Positions 1-7,984 of a stretch of 36,850 bases of DNA are shown here, one piece after another. The DNA comes from DATKQY01 sp035532475 (GTDB lineage Bacteria > Actinomycetota > Acidimicrobiia > Acidimicrobiales > Bog-793), in contig DATKQY010000036.1 in NCBI GenBank assembly GCA_035532475.1, forward strand, positions 1 to 36,850. The letters are read 5' to 3'. The position numbers and the translations under genes were made by a program. Within the stretch, counting starts at the first letter, position 1; each line of letters starts with the position of its first letter. The notes beneath the pieces were generated by a model. The model searched no databases and was not told the DNA's origin. It saw only the letters and a program-made list of their open reading frames with translations.

Positions 1-132
1 CTCGCCATCTGCGCCGAGGTCAGAGGCGAGCTACGCGTCCTCACGGTGCACGAGGGTCCGACGAGCCAGCGGCGCAAGGCAATCCGCAGTCTCACGGAGC
101 ACATCCGGGCCACGATCGGGCTCGGGCGCTAA
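1..132 (+). CDS. C-terminal fragment of an unidentified protein
   Basis: Frame 1 is open from the window edge to a TAA at 130-132, giving 43 residues that end in IGLGR. The segment is basic and probably helical, but I do not recognise a family. It lies on the accessory side of the tRNA-Glu/integrase junction, so it may belong to the integrated element. The call rests only on an open frame running in from the edge; the gene start is outside the window. Confidence 0.4.
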   Translation, partial: LAICAEVRGELRVLTVHEGPTSQRRKAIRSLTEHIRATIGLGR

Positions 133-233
133 CTCTGTACCTCCTAGGTTCTCACTCAGAGGTGCTGCGTCCCCGACGATCGGGGGCGGTTCGCTAAGGC
201 TGCTTGGCCCTCAATTCTGGGACACCCCCGGAG

Positions 234-722
234 TTAACGGAGTCGGAGCGGACCGCAGCCGCTGGCTCTGTAGCTCATAGCACGGACTAGGCAGGCGGCG
301 ACAAAGACCACCGTCACCAGTTGTGAGCCAAGGAGCCAGGCAGTCGACCACGCCCTGGAGGCCTTTCGCCGCCAGAGCATCACGGCGGGAGCCGCAAACG
401 CTGCGCCGATGAGCGCGATCCAGCGAATCCCTATCTGCACCGATGCCTCGACCTCCGCGTAGGACGCGCAGAGCGCCACGATCGGTACCCCGATCAGCGT
501 CCCCGGGTGCGATAGCAGCGAACGAGAGTCGCTGTCGTCGCGGCGCAGGTCAGCAGCGTCTCGCCTGCTGACATGCTCCGCCAATCTCGCGAAGACAACG
601 CCCGCGGTTTCCTCACCAAGTCCGTCGCTTGGCAGCGACTCGAGCCACTCTCGCAAACGAGGTTCTGCGATCACCGTGACGCCGTCTCGTGGCGAGGGAG
701 GAGCTTGGGAGCCGGGGACCAC
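234..722 (-). CDS. hypothetical small membrane protein
   Basis: Open frame of 162 codons starting at GTG; an alternative GTG start lies at 674. The N-terminal half is charged (LREWLESLP, RRDAADLRRDDSDS). The C-terminal half has two or three hydrophobic segments, roughly residues 75-95, 98-115 and 128-147, separated by the basic stretch WRRKASRAW. This suggests a small integral membrane protein with a cytoplasmic N-terminal domain. No family is recognised. It lies in the accessory segment left of tRNA-Glu and its 5' end is close to the broken integrase. Base composition here looks less GC-rich than the rest of the window. A non-coding frame cannot be excluded. Confidence 0.4.
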   Translation of the reverse strand: MVPGSQAPPSPRDGVTVIAEPRLREWLESLPSDGLGEETAGVVFARLAEHVSRRDAADLRRDDSDSRSLLSHPGTLIGVPIVALCASYAEVEASVQIGIRWIALIGAAFAAPAVMLWRRKASRAWSTAWLLGSQLVTVVFVAACLVRAMSYRASGCGPLRLR

Positions 723-827
723 CTCGCGGTGGATCCCCTCCCTATTCAGGACCTACCTGTTGTCAATCCTCGTTCGCGAGGAGCCCAAATTGCCCGAAAT
801 CCTTGTCAAGTCAGGGGTGCTGGTCAG

Positions 828-1505
828 GCTCGATCGGCGGAGCGACCGGTCGCGACGGTCGCCGAGCTGGCGGCAGCGGTCGAAGCCGCCCCGGGTTGCT
901 GCCGACTTGCCATCCTCTTGCCGGCGTGGTGCCAGCCACGGCGCGGCGAAGTCCTTGGGTTGCAGCGGCGGGACGTCGACCTGATGCACGGCACCATTCG
1001 GATCGAGCGGTCGGTGGTACGACCGATGGACGGCATGACCGTGATCGGGCCACCGAAGACGAGCGCAGGCGCCCGCACGCTCACGGTTCTTTCGAACGTT
1101 CTGCCAGTCCTACGGGAGCATCTCCGGCGGTATGTTGCGCCTCAGCCGCAAGCGTGGTTGTTCACCAACGAGAGCGGCGGCCCGATGATCCCCGTGACGC
1201 TCAATCGGATATGGCAGCGAGCCCGGAAAGTGATCGGACGGACCGACCTGCACTACCACGACCTTCGGCACACCGGGCTCACTTGGGCCGCGGCGTCCGG
1301 CGCGTCGGTGGCCGAGCTGATGCGTCGCGGCGGCCACGCCAATCCGGCCGCAGCGCTCCGCTATCAGCACGCGACCGAGGAGAGGGACCGGGCGATCGCT
1401 GATGCTCTCGCTGAGTTGGCAACCGGCCAGGTCGTCCGTTTCGGGAGCCAGCCAAGGAGGATCACGTCCAGGAATGCCAAGTCCCGGAGCAGATCGCGCA
1501 CGTAG
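828..1505 (+). pseudogene. tyrosine recombinase/integrase, N-terminally truncated
   Basis: The frame carries the catalytic domain of a phage/ICE-type tyrosine recombinase. It shows the first catalytic Arg in PRRGEVLGL, the beta-hairpin Lys in PPKTSAGART, the HDLRHT box (His and second Arg), GGHANPAA (second His position) and the nucleophile Tyr in ALRYQHA. All catalytic residues appear intact. The core-binding and arm-binding domains (usually about 150-200 residues) are missing. The same frame stays open upstream to 573 but does not resemble an integrase, and no convincing start codon lies at the domain edge. The gene points at tRNA-Glu, whose 3' end lies about 60 bp downstream, which is the usual layout of a tRNA-integrated element. 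It is probably a decayed remnant; domain-only activity cannot be excluded. Confidence 0.75.
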
Positions 1506-1564
1506 CGATGGCGCGGGTTCTGAAAGCCTGACAAATATCGCCGATGAGCTGGGATGATGCAGTG

Positions 1565-1637
1565 CACCCCCAACGGGATTCGAACCCGTGTTTCCGCCTT
1601 GAAAGGGCGGCGTCCTCGGCCGCTGGACGATGGGGGC
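1565..1637 (-). tRNA. tRNA-Glu (UUC anticodon)
   Basis: The reverse complement folds as a complete cloverleaf of 73 nt. The acceptor stem GCCCCCA pairs with TGGGGGT (G1-U72 wobble, as in many actinobacterial tRNA-Glu genes). The anticodon stem CCGCC/GGCGG has the loop CTTTCAA with anticodon TTC, and the T arm is ACGGG-TTCGAAT-CCCGT. Discriminator G is followed by CA rather than a full CCA, so CCA may be added enzymatically. The 3' end faces the truncated integrase, which makes this gene the likely attB/attL site. Confidence 0.95.
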
Positions 1638-1760
1638 CGGGATCGGCTCGGGACGGCTGAGAGGCTACCAGCCGTTCCGTGGCGCCCGACCTGCGACGCC
1701 ATCGCCGCGCGGCTCCGGATCCGCTGCCCGGGGTCCGCGCCGCGCGGCGCAACGACCGGC

Positions 1761-3131
1761 TCAGCCTCCCGCGCCGGGCGTCTCGCGGCTGAGGACCCAG
1801 CCGGTTCGCTCGGGGGCATCGCGAAGCTCGACGCCGAGCTGCGCGAGACGATCGCGCACAGCGTCAGCTTCGTCGTAGCGCCGCGCGTCTCGAGCGTTGG
1901 CCCGCAGCTCGATGAGCGTCTCCACGAACGGCCCGACCACCTCGCCAAGTTCGCGCAGGCCACCGACCGCGACACGGCCCAGCTCGACGACCATGGACCG
2001 CAGGCTCGCACGGGCGCGTTCCATCTCGTCCTCCTGGGGGATGTCCGTCGACCAGGCGACGATCTCCTGCTCGAGGTGGAGGATCGCGGCAACGGCGGCC
2101 TCAGCGTCACCGGCGGCGAGCGCCGCGGCGAACTCCTTCTCGGCGGCGCGCACGATGTCGAGCAGGGGCGAGGTCGCGAGCGGCTGGCCCGGAACGAACC
2201 GCGCGCCCGGGCCGTCCGCGCCACGTTGCCGGCCCCGCTCACCGGTGCCGCCCCCGGTCCCGTCCGAGCGCCCTCCCGCTCGCGCCGCGAAGGCCGCTTC
2301 GGCGAGGGCGCCGATCGGCACCGTGTCCCCGGAGGCGAACGTCGTCGAGCGGCCCCGGCGACGGACCGTCACGACTCCGACGCCGCCGATGCTCGCCGTC
2401 TCTGCGTCGAGGTCGAGGACGACGGCGGTGTGCTCGTCCACCCCGAGGACGAAGCAGTCGTCGGGCAGCTGCTCCTCCATCGCCGCCAGCCGGCGCTCGC
2501 CGAGATAGCAGAACCGCGTGTCGTGCGAGCCGCCCTCGGCGTTGTTGTAGTGGGGGACGACGGCCACCCTCAGGCCCGCCGCGGCCATGACGTCGAGACC
2601 TTCCAGCCAGTGGGGCTCCTCGCCGACCTTGTAGATCTCGTAGACGGGGACGGTGAACGCCCCGAGCGTGAGGGCCGCCGCGCTGGCGAAGGCGACCGCC
2701 CCGCCGTGGGTGAGCTTCTCGCGCAACAGCTGTGGCACCACGCTTCCCTGCCAGCTGCGCAGCGCGTAGGTCGGGCTACCCGGTCCCGAGAAGACGTAGC
2801 GAGCGTCGCGAACCGCTGACGTCAGCCGCTCGGCGGCGAACGGATCGCCGACGCGGGACGCTCCGGGCTCCCGGACCTCGTCCCCGCCTGCCGAGCCGGC
2901 GACCTCCAGGGTTGTCCGCAGGCTCTCGCGAAAGTACGCAGCGGCACGCGACGCCAGCTCGCGGGCGTTCTCCTGGAACCCGAACGGCGTGCCGAGGAGC
3001 ACCGCAGGCACCGGCGGCGGACCGAGCCGGCCGAGTACCGAGCGGTGCACCTTCGCCATCGTCGGGGCGAGCTCGCCCGAGCCCATCAGCACCGCGAGGC
3101 GCGCCAGGGCGGGCGCCGAAGCCGCCCTCAC
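1761..3131 (-). CDS. S51-peptidase/type 1 GATase-like protein with CysRS-like C-terminal domain
   Basis: 456 residues. The N-terminal 270 or so resemble the peptidase E/cyanophycinase fold: MGSGELAP start, VLLGTPFGFQENA, YVFSGPGSPTYA, then AVAFASAAALTLG at the position of the family's nucleophile elbow GxSAGA, with Ser kept but the flanking glycines changed. The last 60 residues (LRANARDARRYDEADAVRDRL, then LRDAPERTGW) match the C-terminal anticodon-side domain of cysteinyl-tRNA synthetase, with no synthetase catalytic domain. Fusions of this sort are known in actinobacteria but their function is unknown to me. The GTG start at 3131 overlaps the TGA of aosR (GTGA), implying translational coupling; the later ATG at GSGELAP is an alternative. 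It closes the run clpS-aosR-this gene. Confidence 0.75.
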   Translation of the reverse strand: MRAASAPALARLAVLMGSGELAPTMAKVHRSVLGRLGPPPVPAVLLGTPFGFQENARELASRAAAYFRESLRTTLEVAGSAGGDEVREPGASRVGDPFAAERLTSAVRDARYVFSGPGSPTYALRSWQGSVVPQLLREKLTHGGAVAFASAAALTLGAFTVPVYEIYKVGEEPHWLEGLDVMAAAGLRVAVVPHYNNAEGGSHDTRFCYLGERRLAAMEEQLPDDCFVLGVDEHTAVVLDLDAETASIGGVGVVTVRRRGRSTTFASGDTVPIGALAEAAFAARAGGRSDGTGGGTGERGRQRGADGPGARFVPGQPLATSPLLDIVRAAEKEFAAALAAGDAEAAVAAILHLEQEIVAWSTDIPQEDEMERARASLRSMVVELGRVAVGGLRELGEVVGPFVETLIELRANARDARRYDEADAVRDRLAQLGVELRDAPERTGWVLSRETPGAGG

Positions 3132-3811
3132 GGCCCGCCGGGCAGCGGCGTCCCGTCCCAGCGCAGTCCTCCTGGCGGCTCTCCCCACGGGTCCTCCGGC
3201 GCCTCGTCGTCCGCGCCAGGCGTCGCGGGTGGCAGCACCCCCGCCAGGGCGTCGACCACCTCGTTCTCCAGGTAGGAGAGGTAGCTGTAGCACACCCACT
3301 CCGCGTAACGGGGGTCGTGCTCATCGAGCTCCGCCATCGTCTCGGTCACGCCGAGGGAGGAGCCGATGACGAGTCGCAGGTCGTTCAGCGCGGCGAGCCA
3401 GGCCTCGAGCTCCTCGCCCGTCAGCCGGGTTGCGTCGGCTGTGCGCAGCAGGAGCGCGAGCGTCTCTCGATGGTGGGCCACCAGCTCCGCGCGCACGATC
3501 CCCACATAGGCGGCCTCCGCAGCCTCGTCCCTCAGGTAGGCGGGCGGGAACAGCCGGCGCAACGGATCCTGGACGCCCGGCTTCTCGGGGTCGTCGGCGC
3601 CCCCGGCGCGGGGCGCGCGGGTGCGGTCTCGTGGTCGAGCGACCTCGGCCCCGTCGTCGGCGCCCGGGGCGGCGGGATCGGTCGCCGTGGCGAGCAGCTC
3701 GTCGAGCTGGCGCGGCAGATGGGCGAGGAGCGCCCGCTCCTCGGGCGGTAGGCGGACCTCGAAGCTCCCGCGCGCGTCCGGCCGGATCCGTCGGCGCTGG
3801 CGCGGGCTCAT
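3128..3811 (-). CDS. aosR: DUF2017 family protein, AosR-like redox regulator
   Basis: 227 residues, mostly helical, with an acidic/proline-rich linker around residues 45-75 and a disordered acidic tail (ATPGADDEAPEDP). Conserved blocks include FPPAYLRD, LEAWLAALNDLRLVIGSSLG and WVCYSYLSYLEN. The family is called DUF2017; its mycobacterial member AosR is encoded next to clpS and is reported as an oxidative-stress regulator affecting a non-canonical cysteine pathway. The same clpS-aosR adjacency is seen here. The ATG at 3811 overlaps the clpS stop (ATGA), fixing the start. Only one Cys is present (in WVCYS), so an intramolecular disulfide switch is not possible in this protein. Family assignment is firm; redox function is inferred from the homologue. 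Confidence 0.8.
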   Translation of the reverse strand: MSPRQRRRIRPDARGSFEVRLPPEERALLAHLPRQLDELLATATDPAAPGADDGAEVARPRDRTRAPRAGGADDPEKPGVQDPLRRLFPPAYLRDEAAEAAYVGIVRAELVAHHRETLALLLRTADATRLTGEELEAWLAALNDLRLVIGSSLGVTETMAELDEHDPRYAEWVCYSYLSYLENEVVDALAGVLPPATPGADDEAPEDPWGEPPGGLRWDGTPLPGGP

Positions 3812-4164
3812 CCGGACTGCTCCATGGTGGCCCACAGGCCGTGTCGGTGCAGCCGGGCGACGTCCAGCTCGGCCCGTTCGCGCGGCCCGGAGGTCACGAC
3901 GGCCCGTCCCCGGTGGTGGACATCGAGCATGAGCTTGGTCGCCTTCTCCCGCGAGTAGCCGAAGAGCTTCTGGAAGACGTAGGTCACATAGCTCATCAGG
4001 TTGATCGGATCGTTCCAGACGATGACGAGCCACGGCCGGTCGGGGCGTCTCGCGTCGTCGGTTGCCGGCGTGTCCCGGATCTCCGGGGCGGCCTCCACGG
4101 GCGCAGCGCTTCCACCGGCACCGGTCGTGCCGGTGGTCCTCGCGGTGTTGGACGTCGCGTTCAT
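3808..4164 (-). CDS. clpS: ATP-dependent Clp protease adaptor ClpS
   Basis: 118 residues: a disordered N-terminal tail of about 40, then the ClpS core. Diagnostic features are VIVWNDPINLMSYVTYVF (substrate pocket with the DP motif), FGYSREKATKLMLDVHHRGRAVV and the ERAELDVARLHRHGLWATME ending. ClpS hands N-degron substrates to ClpC/ClpA. The ATG at 4164 is chosen because it gives the normal family length; the frame extends upstream but reads as low-complexity sequence overlapping ctaA. It begins 34 nt after the ctaA stop, with no clear Shine-Dalgarno sequence, and is coupled to aosR by an ATGA overlap. Confidence 0.93.
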   Translation of the reverse strand: MNATSNTARTTGTTGAGGSAAPVEAAPEIRDTPATDDARRPDRPWLVIVWNDPINLMSYVTYVFQKLFGYSREKATKLMLDVHHRGRAVVTSGPRERAELDVARLHRHGLWATMEQSG

Positions 4165-4198
4165 CGGGGGTGGGTCGGTCCCGGTCGGAGTCTCGCGC

Positions 4199-5218
4199 CT
4201 AGGCGGGGGCGTTGGCGACGCCCGGGTGGGCCGGCGCGGCGACTGGGGCCTGGTCGGTCGCTGCGGCGACGGCCTGGGCCGGCACGACTGCCGCCGGGTG
4301 GCGGTGGAGACCGAGGTAGAAGGCGAGCATGGCGCACCACACCGAGGTCGCGCCCGCCAGGTGCAGCTCGACAACGAACGCGTTGTCGTGCAGGAAGTAC
4401 TGGGTGTAGCCGAGCGCCCCCTGTAGTGCCAGCACCTCCAGCACGGTCCGGGCCCGCCGCTGGATGGCGGCGGGCGCCTTCGCGTGGTGGAGCGCGAACA
4501 ACGTGGCGAGCGTGGCGCCGATCAAGAAGAGCGCGATGTCGGAATGGAACTCGGCGATCTCTTGGAACGCGATCGGCACGCGCTTGGCCCCCGGGCCTCC
4601 CGCGTGCGGTCCGGCACCGGTGACGATGGTGCCGACACAGACGAGCAGCGTGACCGTCCCGAGCAGGATGCGGGCGAGCCAGACGAGGTCGGAGCCGACG
4701 GCCGGCTCAGCGGGCGTGTCGGCGTGAGTCGCACGGTGGAGGAGCACGACGGCGTCCGCGAGGACGGCGAGCGTCAGGACGAAGTGCACGGCGACGAAGT
4801 AGGGGTTGAGCTTGGTGAGGACCACGATGCCACCGAGGACGATCTGAGCCAGGAGGCCGACGACCAGTCCCGAGGCGAGCTTGACGAGATCGCTGCGTCG
4901 GGGAGCTCGGCGGAGTGCCGCGAGGAACGCCACGATCGACACGACGGTCACCGCGACGGAGACCATCCGGTTCGAGAACTCGACGAGCGGATGGAACGAG
5001 ATCGTCGGGGTGACGCTGGCGTGGGAGCACGTCGGCCAGTCGAGGCAGCCGAGGCCCGAGCCGGTCAGGCGCACCGCCCCCCCGGTGACGACGAGCAGCG
5101 CGTAGCACGCGACCGAGACGATCGCGATGGCGCGGAACGCGCTCGGGCTCACCTGCGGCAGGTGCGCCGAACGCGCCCTTCGGCGGAATGCGGACGGGCT
5201 CATGCTGGAGGGAAGCAC
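4199..5218 (-). CDS. ctaA: heme A synthase CtaA
   Basis: 339 residues with eight predicted membrane helices in two four-helix halves. Family marks are VTGGAVRLTGSGLGCLDWPTC (extracellular loop with the Cys pair), SHPL-type SFHPLVEFSNR, AVHFVLTLAVLADAVVLLHR, EFHSDIALFLIG and VELHLAG, which supply the heme-ligand histidines. It oxidises heme O to heme A for the aa3 oxidase, whose structural genes lie at 26290-29308. The GTG start at 5218 is chosen because a TAGCAT -10 box lies 9 nt upstream and no Shine-Dalgarno sequence is visible; ATG at 5203 is the alternative. The disordered Ala/Pro-rich C-terminus is of little note. No ctaB is seen in the window. Confidence 0.93.
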   Translation of the reverse strand: MLPSSMSPSAFRRRARSAHLPQVSPSAFRAIAIVSVACYALLVVTGGAVRLTGSGLGCLDWPTCSHASVTPTISFHPLVEFSNRMVSVAVTVVSIVAFLAALRRAPRRSDLVKLASGLVVGLLAQIVLGGIVVLTKLNPYFVAVHFVLTLAVLADAVVLLHRATHADTPAEPAVGSDLVWLARILLGTVTLLVCVGTIVTGAGPHAGGPGAKRVPIAFQEIAEFHSDIALFLIGATLATLFALHHAKAPAAIQRRARTVLEVLALQGALGYTQYFLHDNAFVVELHLAGATSVWCAMLAFYLGLHRHPAAVVPAQAVAAATDQAPVAAPAHPGVANAPA

Positions 5219-5227
5219 CGGTGGACC

Positions 5228-5233
5228 ATGCTA
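5228..5233 (-). promoter_or_regulatory. -10 element of ctaA (leaderless or very short leader)
   Basis: TAGCAT on the minus strand, 9 nt before the GTG at 5218. There is no purine-rich ribosome binding site between them, so transcription should begin at or within a few bases of the start codon. Confidence 0.45.
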
Positions 5234-5324
5234 GGAGTGACGGTCGGACCTGGCCATTCGCCTCGTGGCCGGACCTCGAGGTGCATCGCGGCGCCGAGGA
5301 CCGCCTCCAGCATCCGGGACGCGC

Positions 5325-6050
5325 TCACTCGAAACGGAACGCTCGCGCCGCGGCCACGGGGGCGGCCACGGCCCACGCCGCGAGCACGATCCACGCCTCT
5401 GCGGGAGCGGCCGCCCCGCTGCCGAGCACCGGGTGGAGCACGTCTGTGAGCGCGGCGGCCGGCAGGACCCGCGCCGCGGCAGCGAGACCGCCCAGCTTGG
5501 CGAGCGGGAAGACGACGCCGCCGACCAGGAGCAGGACGACGTACAGCCCGTTCGCGACCGCGAGCGTCACCTCGGCGCGCAGCGCTCCCGCCATGAGCAG
5601 GCCGAGGCCGGCGAAGGCGACGGTGGCGAGCAGCTCGGCGCCGACCCCGGCGGCGGCGCCGGCGTGGGGCCGCCAGCCGAGGCCGAAGGCCACCGCGACG
5701 ATCACGCCAGCCTGGACGAGCTCCACGCCGACGACGGCCAGGATCTTCGCCGTGACGAGCGCCGGCCTGCCGAGCGGTGTCGTGCCGAGCCGCTTCAGGA
5801 CGCCGTAGCTTCGCTCGAATCCCGTGGCGATGCCGAGGCTCACCATCGCGGTGGACATCACGGCGAGAGCGAGGATCCCCGGGGCGAGGAAGTCGACCCG
5901 GTGGCGCGTGCCCGTCGGCAGCACCGGGACGAGGCTGAAGAAGACCAGCAGCGCCACCGGGATCCCGAAGGTCACGAGCAGGGTCTCGCCGCGCTCGAGG
6001 GTCATGCGGATCTCTTCGAGGGTCTGGGCCCGGAGGGCCCGCCATCTCAT
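5325..6050 (-). CDS. ABC-2 type transporter permease
   Basis: 241 residues with about six membrane helices and the ABC-2 layout: N-terminal helix near residue 28, large soluble loop, then a paired-helix core (VSLGIATGFERSYGVLKRLGTTPLGR is the coupling segment). Its ATG overlaps the stop of the ATPase gene (ATGA at 6047-6050), so the two are translated together. It lies 106 bp upstream of ctaA. The order ATPase-permease-ctaA is also found in mycobacteria (Rv1458c-Rv1456c region), which points to a conserved but undefined link to oxidase or heme assembly. The substrate is unknown. Confidence 0.85.
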   Translation of the reverse strand: MRWRALRAQTLEEIRMTLERGETLLVTFGIPVALLVFFSLVPVLPTGTRHRVDFLAPGILALAVMSTAMVSLGIATGFERSYGVLKRLGTTPLGRPALVTAKILAVVGVELVQAGVIVAVAFGLGWRPHAGAAAGVGAELLATVAFAGLGLLMAGALRAEVTLAVANGLYVVLLLVGGVVFPLAKLGGLAAAARVLPAAALTDVLHPVLGSGAAAPAEAWIVLAAWAVAAPVAAARAFRFE

Positions 6051-7096
6051 CGGTGCACCCCGCGGCGCTCCCCGCGGCCCGCGCCGCCACCGGGCGTCCG
6101 CCTGCGGGCCCCCCGCGGGCGGCCGGACAGGCCGGCCTGGTCGCCAACGGCGCCGGTCCGGTCCGGGTCGGTCGCAACGGCGCGGGAGCTCTCGGCATCG
6201 CGCTCTCGGTTCGCGGTGAGGCGCAGGAACACGTCCTCCAGACGCTCGCCGGCCCGCAGGTCGGAGATGGACAGGTCGCGCTCGGCCAGCAGGGCGGTGA
6301 GGCGAGCGACCGCAGCGGGTGTCGGGGCCGTGTCGACCCGGTACTCGCCCGGTCGCTCCTCCGTCAGGGCGGCGCCGAGCGCGGCGCCGACGGCTTCGAC
6401 GTCCATGCCCGGCGGCGCTGCGAAACGGATCTCCTCGCCGCGCGCGACGAGCTCGGCGGGACGCCCGGCCGCGACGACCTGGCCCCGATCGATGATGACG
6501 AGCCGGTCGGCGAGCCGCTCGGCCTCGCCGAGCTCGTGCGTCGTGATGAGGACGCAGACTCCCTCCTCGCGCAGGCGCGCGATGACGTCGCGGACGACGA
6601 AGCGGCCGGCAGGGTCGATGCCGGCCGTCGGCTCGTCGAGGAACGCCACCCGCGGGCGGCCCACCAGCGCGAGCGCGAGCGCCAAGCGCTGGCGTTCGCC
6701 GCCGGAGAGCCGCTTCGCCGGGGTGTCGGCGACGTCTTCGAGACCCACGAGGCGGAGCAGCTCGTCGGGTTCGCGCGGGTCCTCGTAGTACGAGGCGAAG
6801 AGCCGGAGCGCGCGAGCGGCGCCCATCATCGGGTACGTGCCGCCCCCCTGGAGCATCACGCCGATCAGTGGCGTGACGGTCGACCGGTTGCGCCTTGGAT
6901 CGAGGCCGAGGACGCGGACACGGCCGGCGCCGGGGACGCGGTAGCCCTCCAGCGTCTCGACCGTGGTGGTCTTGCCGGCGCCGTTCGGGCCGAGCAGGCC
7001 GAGGACCTCGCCGGGCTCGGCGCTGAAGGAGACGCCGTCGACGGCGACCGTCCGGCCGTAGCGGACGACGAGCTCTTCGACTTCGATGGCCGGCAC
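6047..7096 (-). CDS. ABC transporter ATP-binding protein (exporter type)
   Basis: 349 residues. Walker A GPNGAGKTTT (about residue 36), Q-loop VMLQGG, signature LSGGERQRLALALAL, Walker B VAFLDEPTAGID and H-loop TTHEL are all intact. After the ATPase core comes the accessory domain typical of ABC-2 drug/heme-type exporters, then a low-complexity Arg/Gly-rich tail of about 50 residues. The start is GTG at 7096, where a TAACCT -10 lies 8 nt upstream. It forms a two-gene exporter with the permease that follows. It drives export by ATP hydrolysis; the cargo is not evident from the sequence. Confidence 0.9.
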   Translation of the reverse strand: MPAIEVEELVVRYGRTVAVDGVSFSAEPGEVLGLLGPNGAGKTTTVETLEGYRVPGAGRVRVLGLDPRRNRSTVTPLIGVMLQGGGTYPMMGAARALRLFASYYEDPREPDELLRLVGLEDVADTPAKRLSGGERQRLALALALVGRPRVAFLDEPTAGIDPAGRFVVRDVIARLREEGVCVLITTHELGEAERLADRLVIIDRGQVVAAGRPAELVARGEEIRFAAPPGMDVEAVGAALGAALTEERPGEYRVDTAPTPAAVARLTALLAERDLSISDLRAGERLEDVFLRLTANRERDAESSRAVATDPDRTGAVGDQAGLSGRPRGARRRTPGGGAGRGERRGVHR

Positions 7097-7104
7097 CGTC
7101 GCCG

Positions 7105-7110
7105 AGGTTA
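7105..7110 (-). promoter_or_regulatory. -10 element of the ABC transporter operon (leaderless)
   Basis: TAACCT on the minus strand, with 8 nt to the GTG at 7096. No Shine-Dalgarno sequence fits in the gap. The same -10 hexamer and spacing recur before gtrA at 30978. Confidence 0.5.
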
Positions 7111-7163
7111 ACGGCTCGGCGCCACGGCCTTCGGCGACCCGTCGGGGCCCGCCGGCAGGGAGC

Positions 7164-7928
7164 TCAGCGATTGCGGGGCGCCTCCAGCCGGTAGCCGAGC
7201 CCGCGGATCGTGGTGATCAGCTCCGGCTTCGAAGGGTCGCGCTCGATCCGCGAGCGGAGCCGCTTGATGTGGACGTCGAGGGTCTTCGTGTCGCCCACAT
7301 AGTCGAGACCCCAGACACGGTCGATGAGCGTGTCGCGCGTCACGACCCTCCCGGCGTTGGTGAGGAGCTGTTCGAGCAGCTCGAACTCCTTCAGCGGGAG
7401 CTGGACCTCCTGGCCGCGGACCACGCACTCATGGCGGTCCGCGTCGAGGCGCACCTCGCCGACCTCCAGCACGTTCGACGGGGGAGGGCTGCTCGGCAGC
7501 AAAGGCCGGGTGGCTTCGGGGGCGGGGCTCGGCGGGACGACCCGGCTGGTGTCCGAGGCTCGCTCGCCACGCGGTGTCCTGCGCAGGACGGCCCGCATCC
7601 GCGAGACGAGCTCGCGCAGGCGGTACGGCTTCGCGACGTAGTCGTCGGCGCCCACCTCCAGTCCGACCACGGTGTCGATCTCGGTCGACTTCGCCGTCAC
7701 CATGATGATCGGCACGTTCGAGCGCGAGCGGATCGAGCGGCATACGTCGAGACCTGAGACCTTCGGCAGCATCACGTCGAGGAGGACGAGGTCGAAGGAC
7801 TGCGCATCGAAGCGGCTGAGGGCCTCCACGCCGTCACGGGCCACGGTGACGGCGAATCCCTCGCGCTCGAGCCCGATGACGAGCGCGTCGACGAAGGACT
7901 CCTCGTCCTCGGCCAGCAGCACGGCCAC
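7164..7928 (-). CDS. regX3: response regulator, OmpR/PhoB family (RegX3-like)
   Basis: 254 residues. The receiver domain has the acidic pair in LLAEDE, the phospho-acceptor Asp in LVLLDVMLPKVSG, Thr in MVTAKS and Lys in VAKPY. A long Pro-rich linker (about residues 125-155) precedes the winged-helix DNA-binding domain, with ECVVRGQEVQLPLKEFELLE, RVWGLDYVGDTKTLDVHIKRLRSRIE and TIRGLGYRLE. GTG at 7928 is preceded by GGGAGGAGGG at suitable spacing, which fixes the start. It pairs with the kinase just upstream in transcription order (senX3, then regX3, 56 nt apart). The expected role is activation of phosphate-starvation genes through PHO boxes such as those at 17662-17702 and 18487-18540. Confidence 0.9.
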   Translation of the reverse strand: MAVLLAEDEESFVDALVIGLEREGFAVTVARDGVEALSRFDAQSFDLVLLDVMLPKVSGLDVCRSIRSRSNVPIIMVTAKSTEIDTVVGLEVGADDYVAKPYRLRELVSRMRAVLRRTPRGERASDTSRVVPPSPAPEATRPLLPSSPPPSNVLEVGEVRLDADRHECVVRGQEVQLPLKEFELLEQLLTNAGRVVTRDTLIDRVWGLDYVGDTKTLDVHIKRLRSRIERDPSKPELITTIRGLGYRLEAPRNR

Positions 7929-7984
7929 GGGACCCTCCTCCCGTCCGGCCCCGTCGCGCCCTTCGAGCGATCCGGCCTGAGCGC

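Noticed and set aside
1554..2819. Long plus-strand open frame starting over tRNA-Glu and running through the S51-like gene
   Set aside because: It crosses the tRNA, has low-complexity Arg/Asp-rich translation, and is antisense to a gene with clear domains; it is a high-GC shadow frame.
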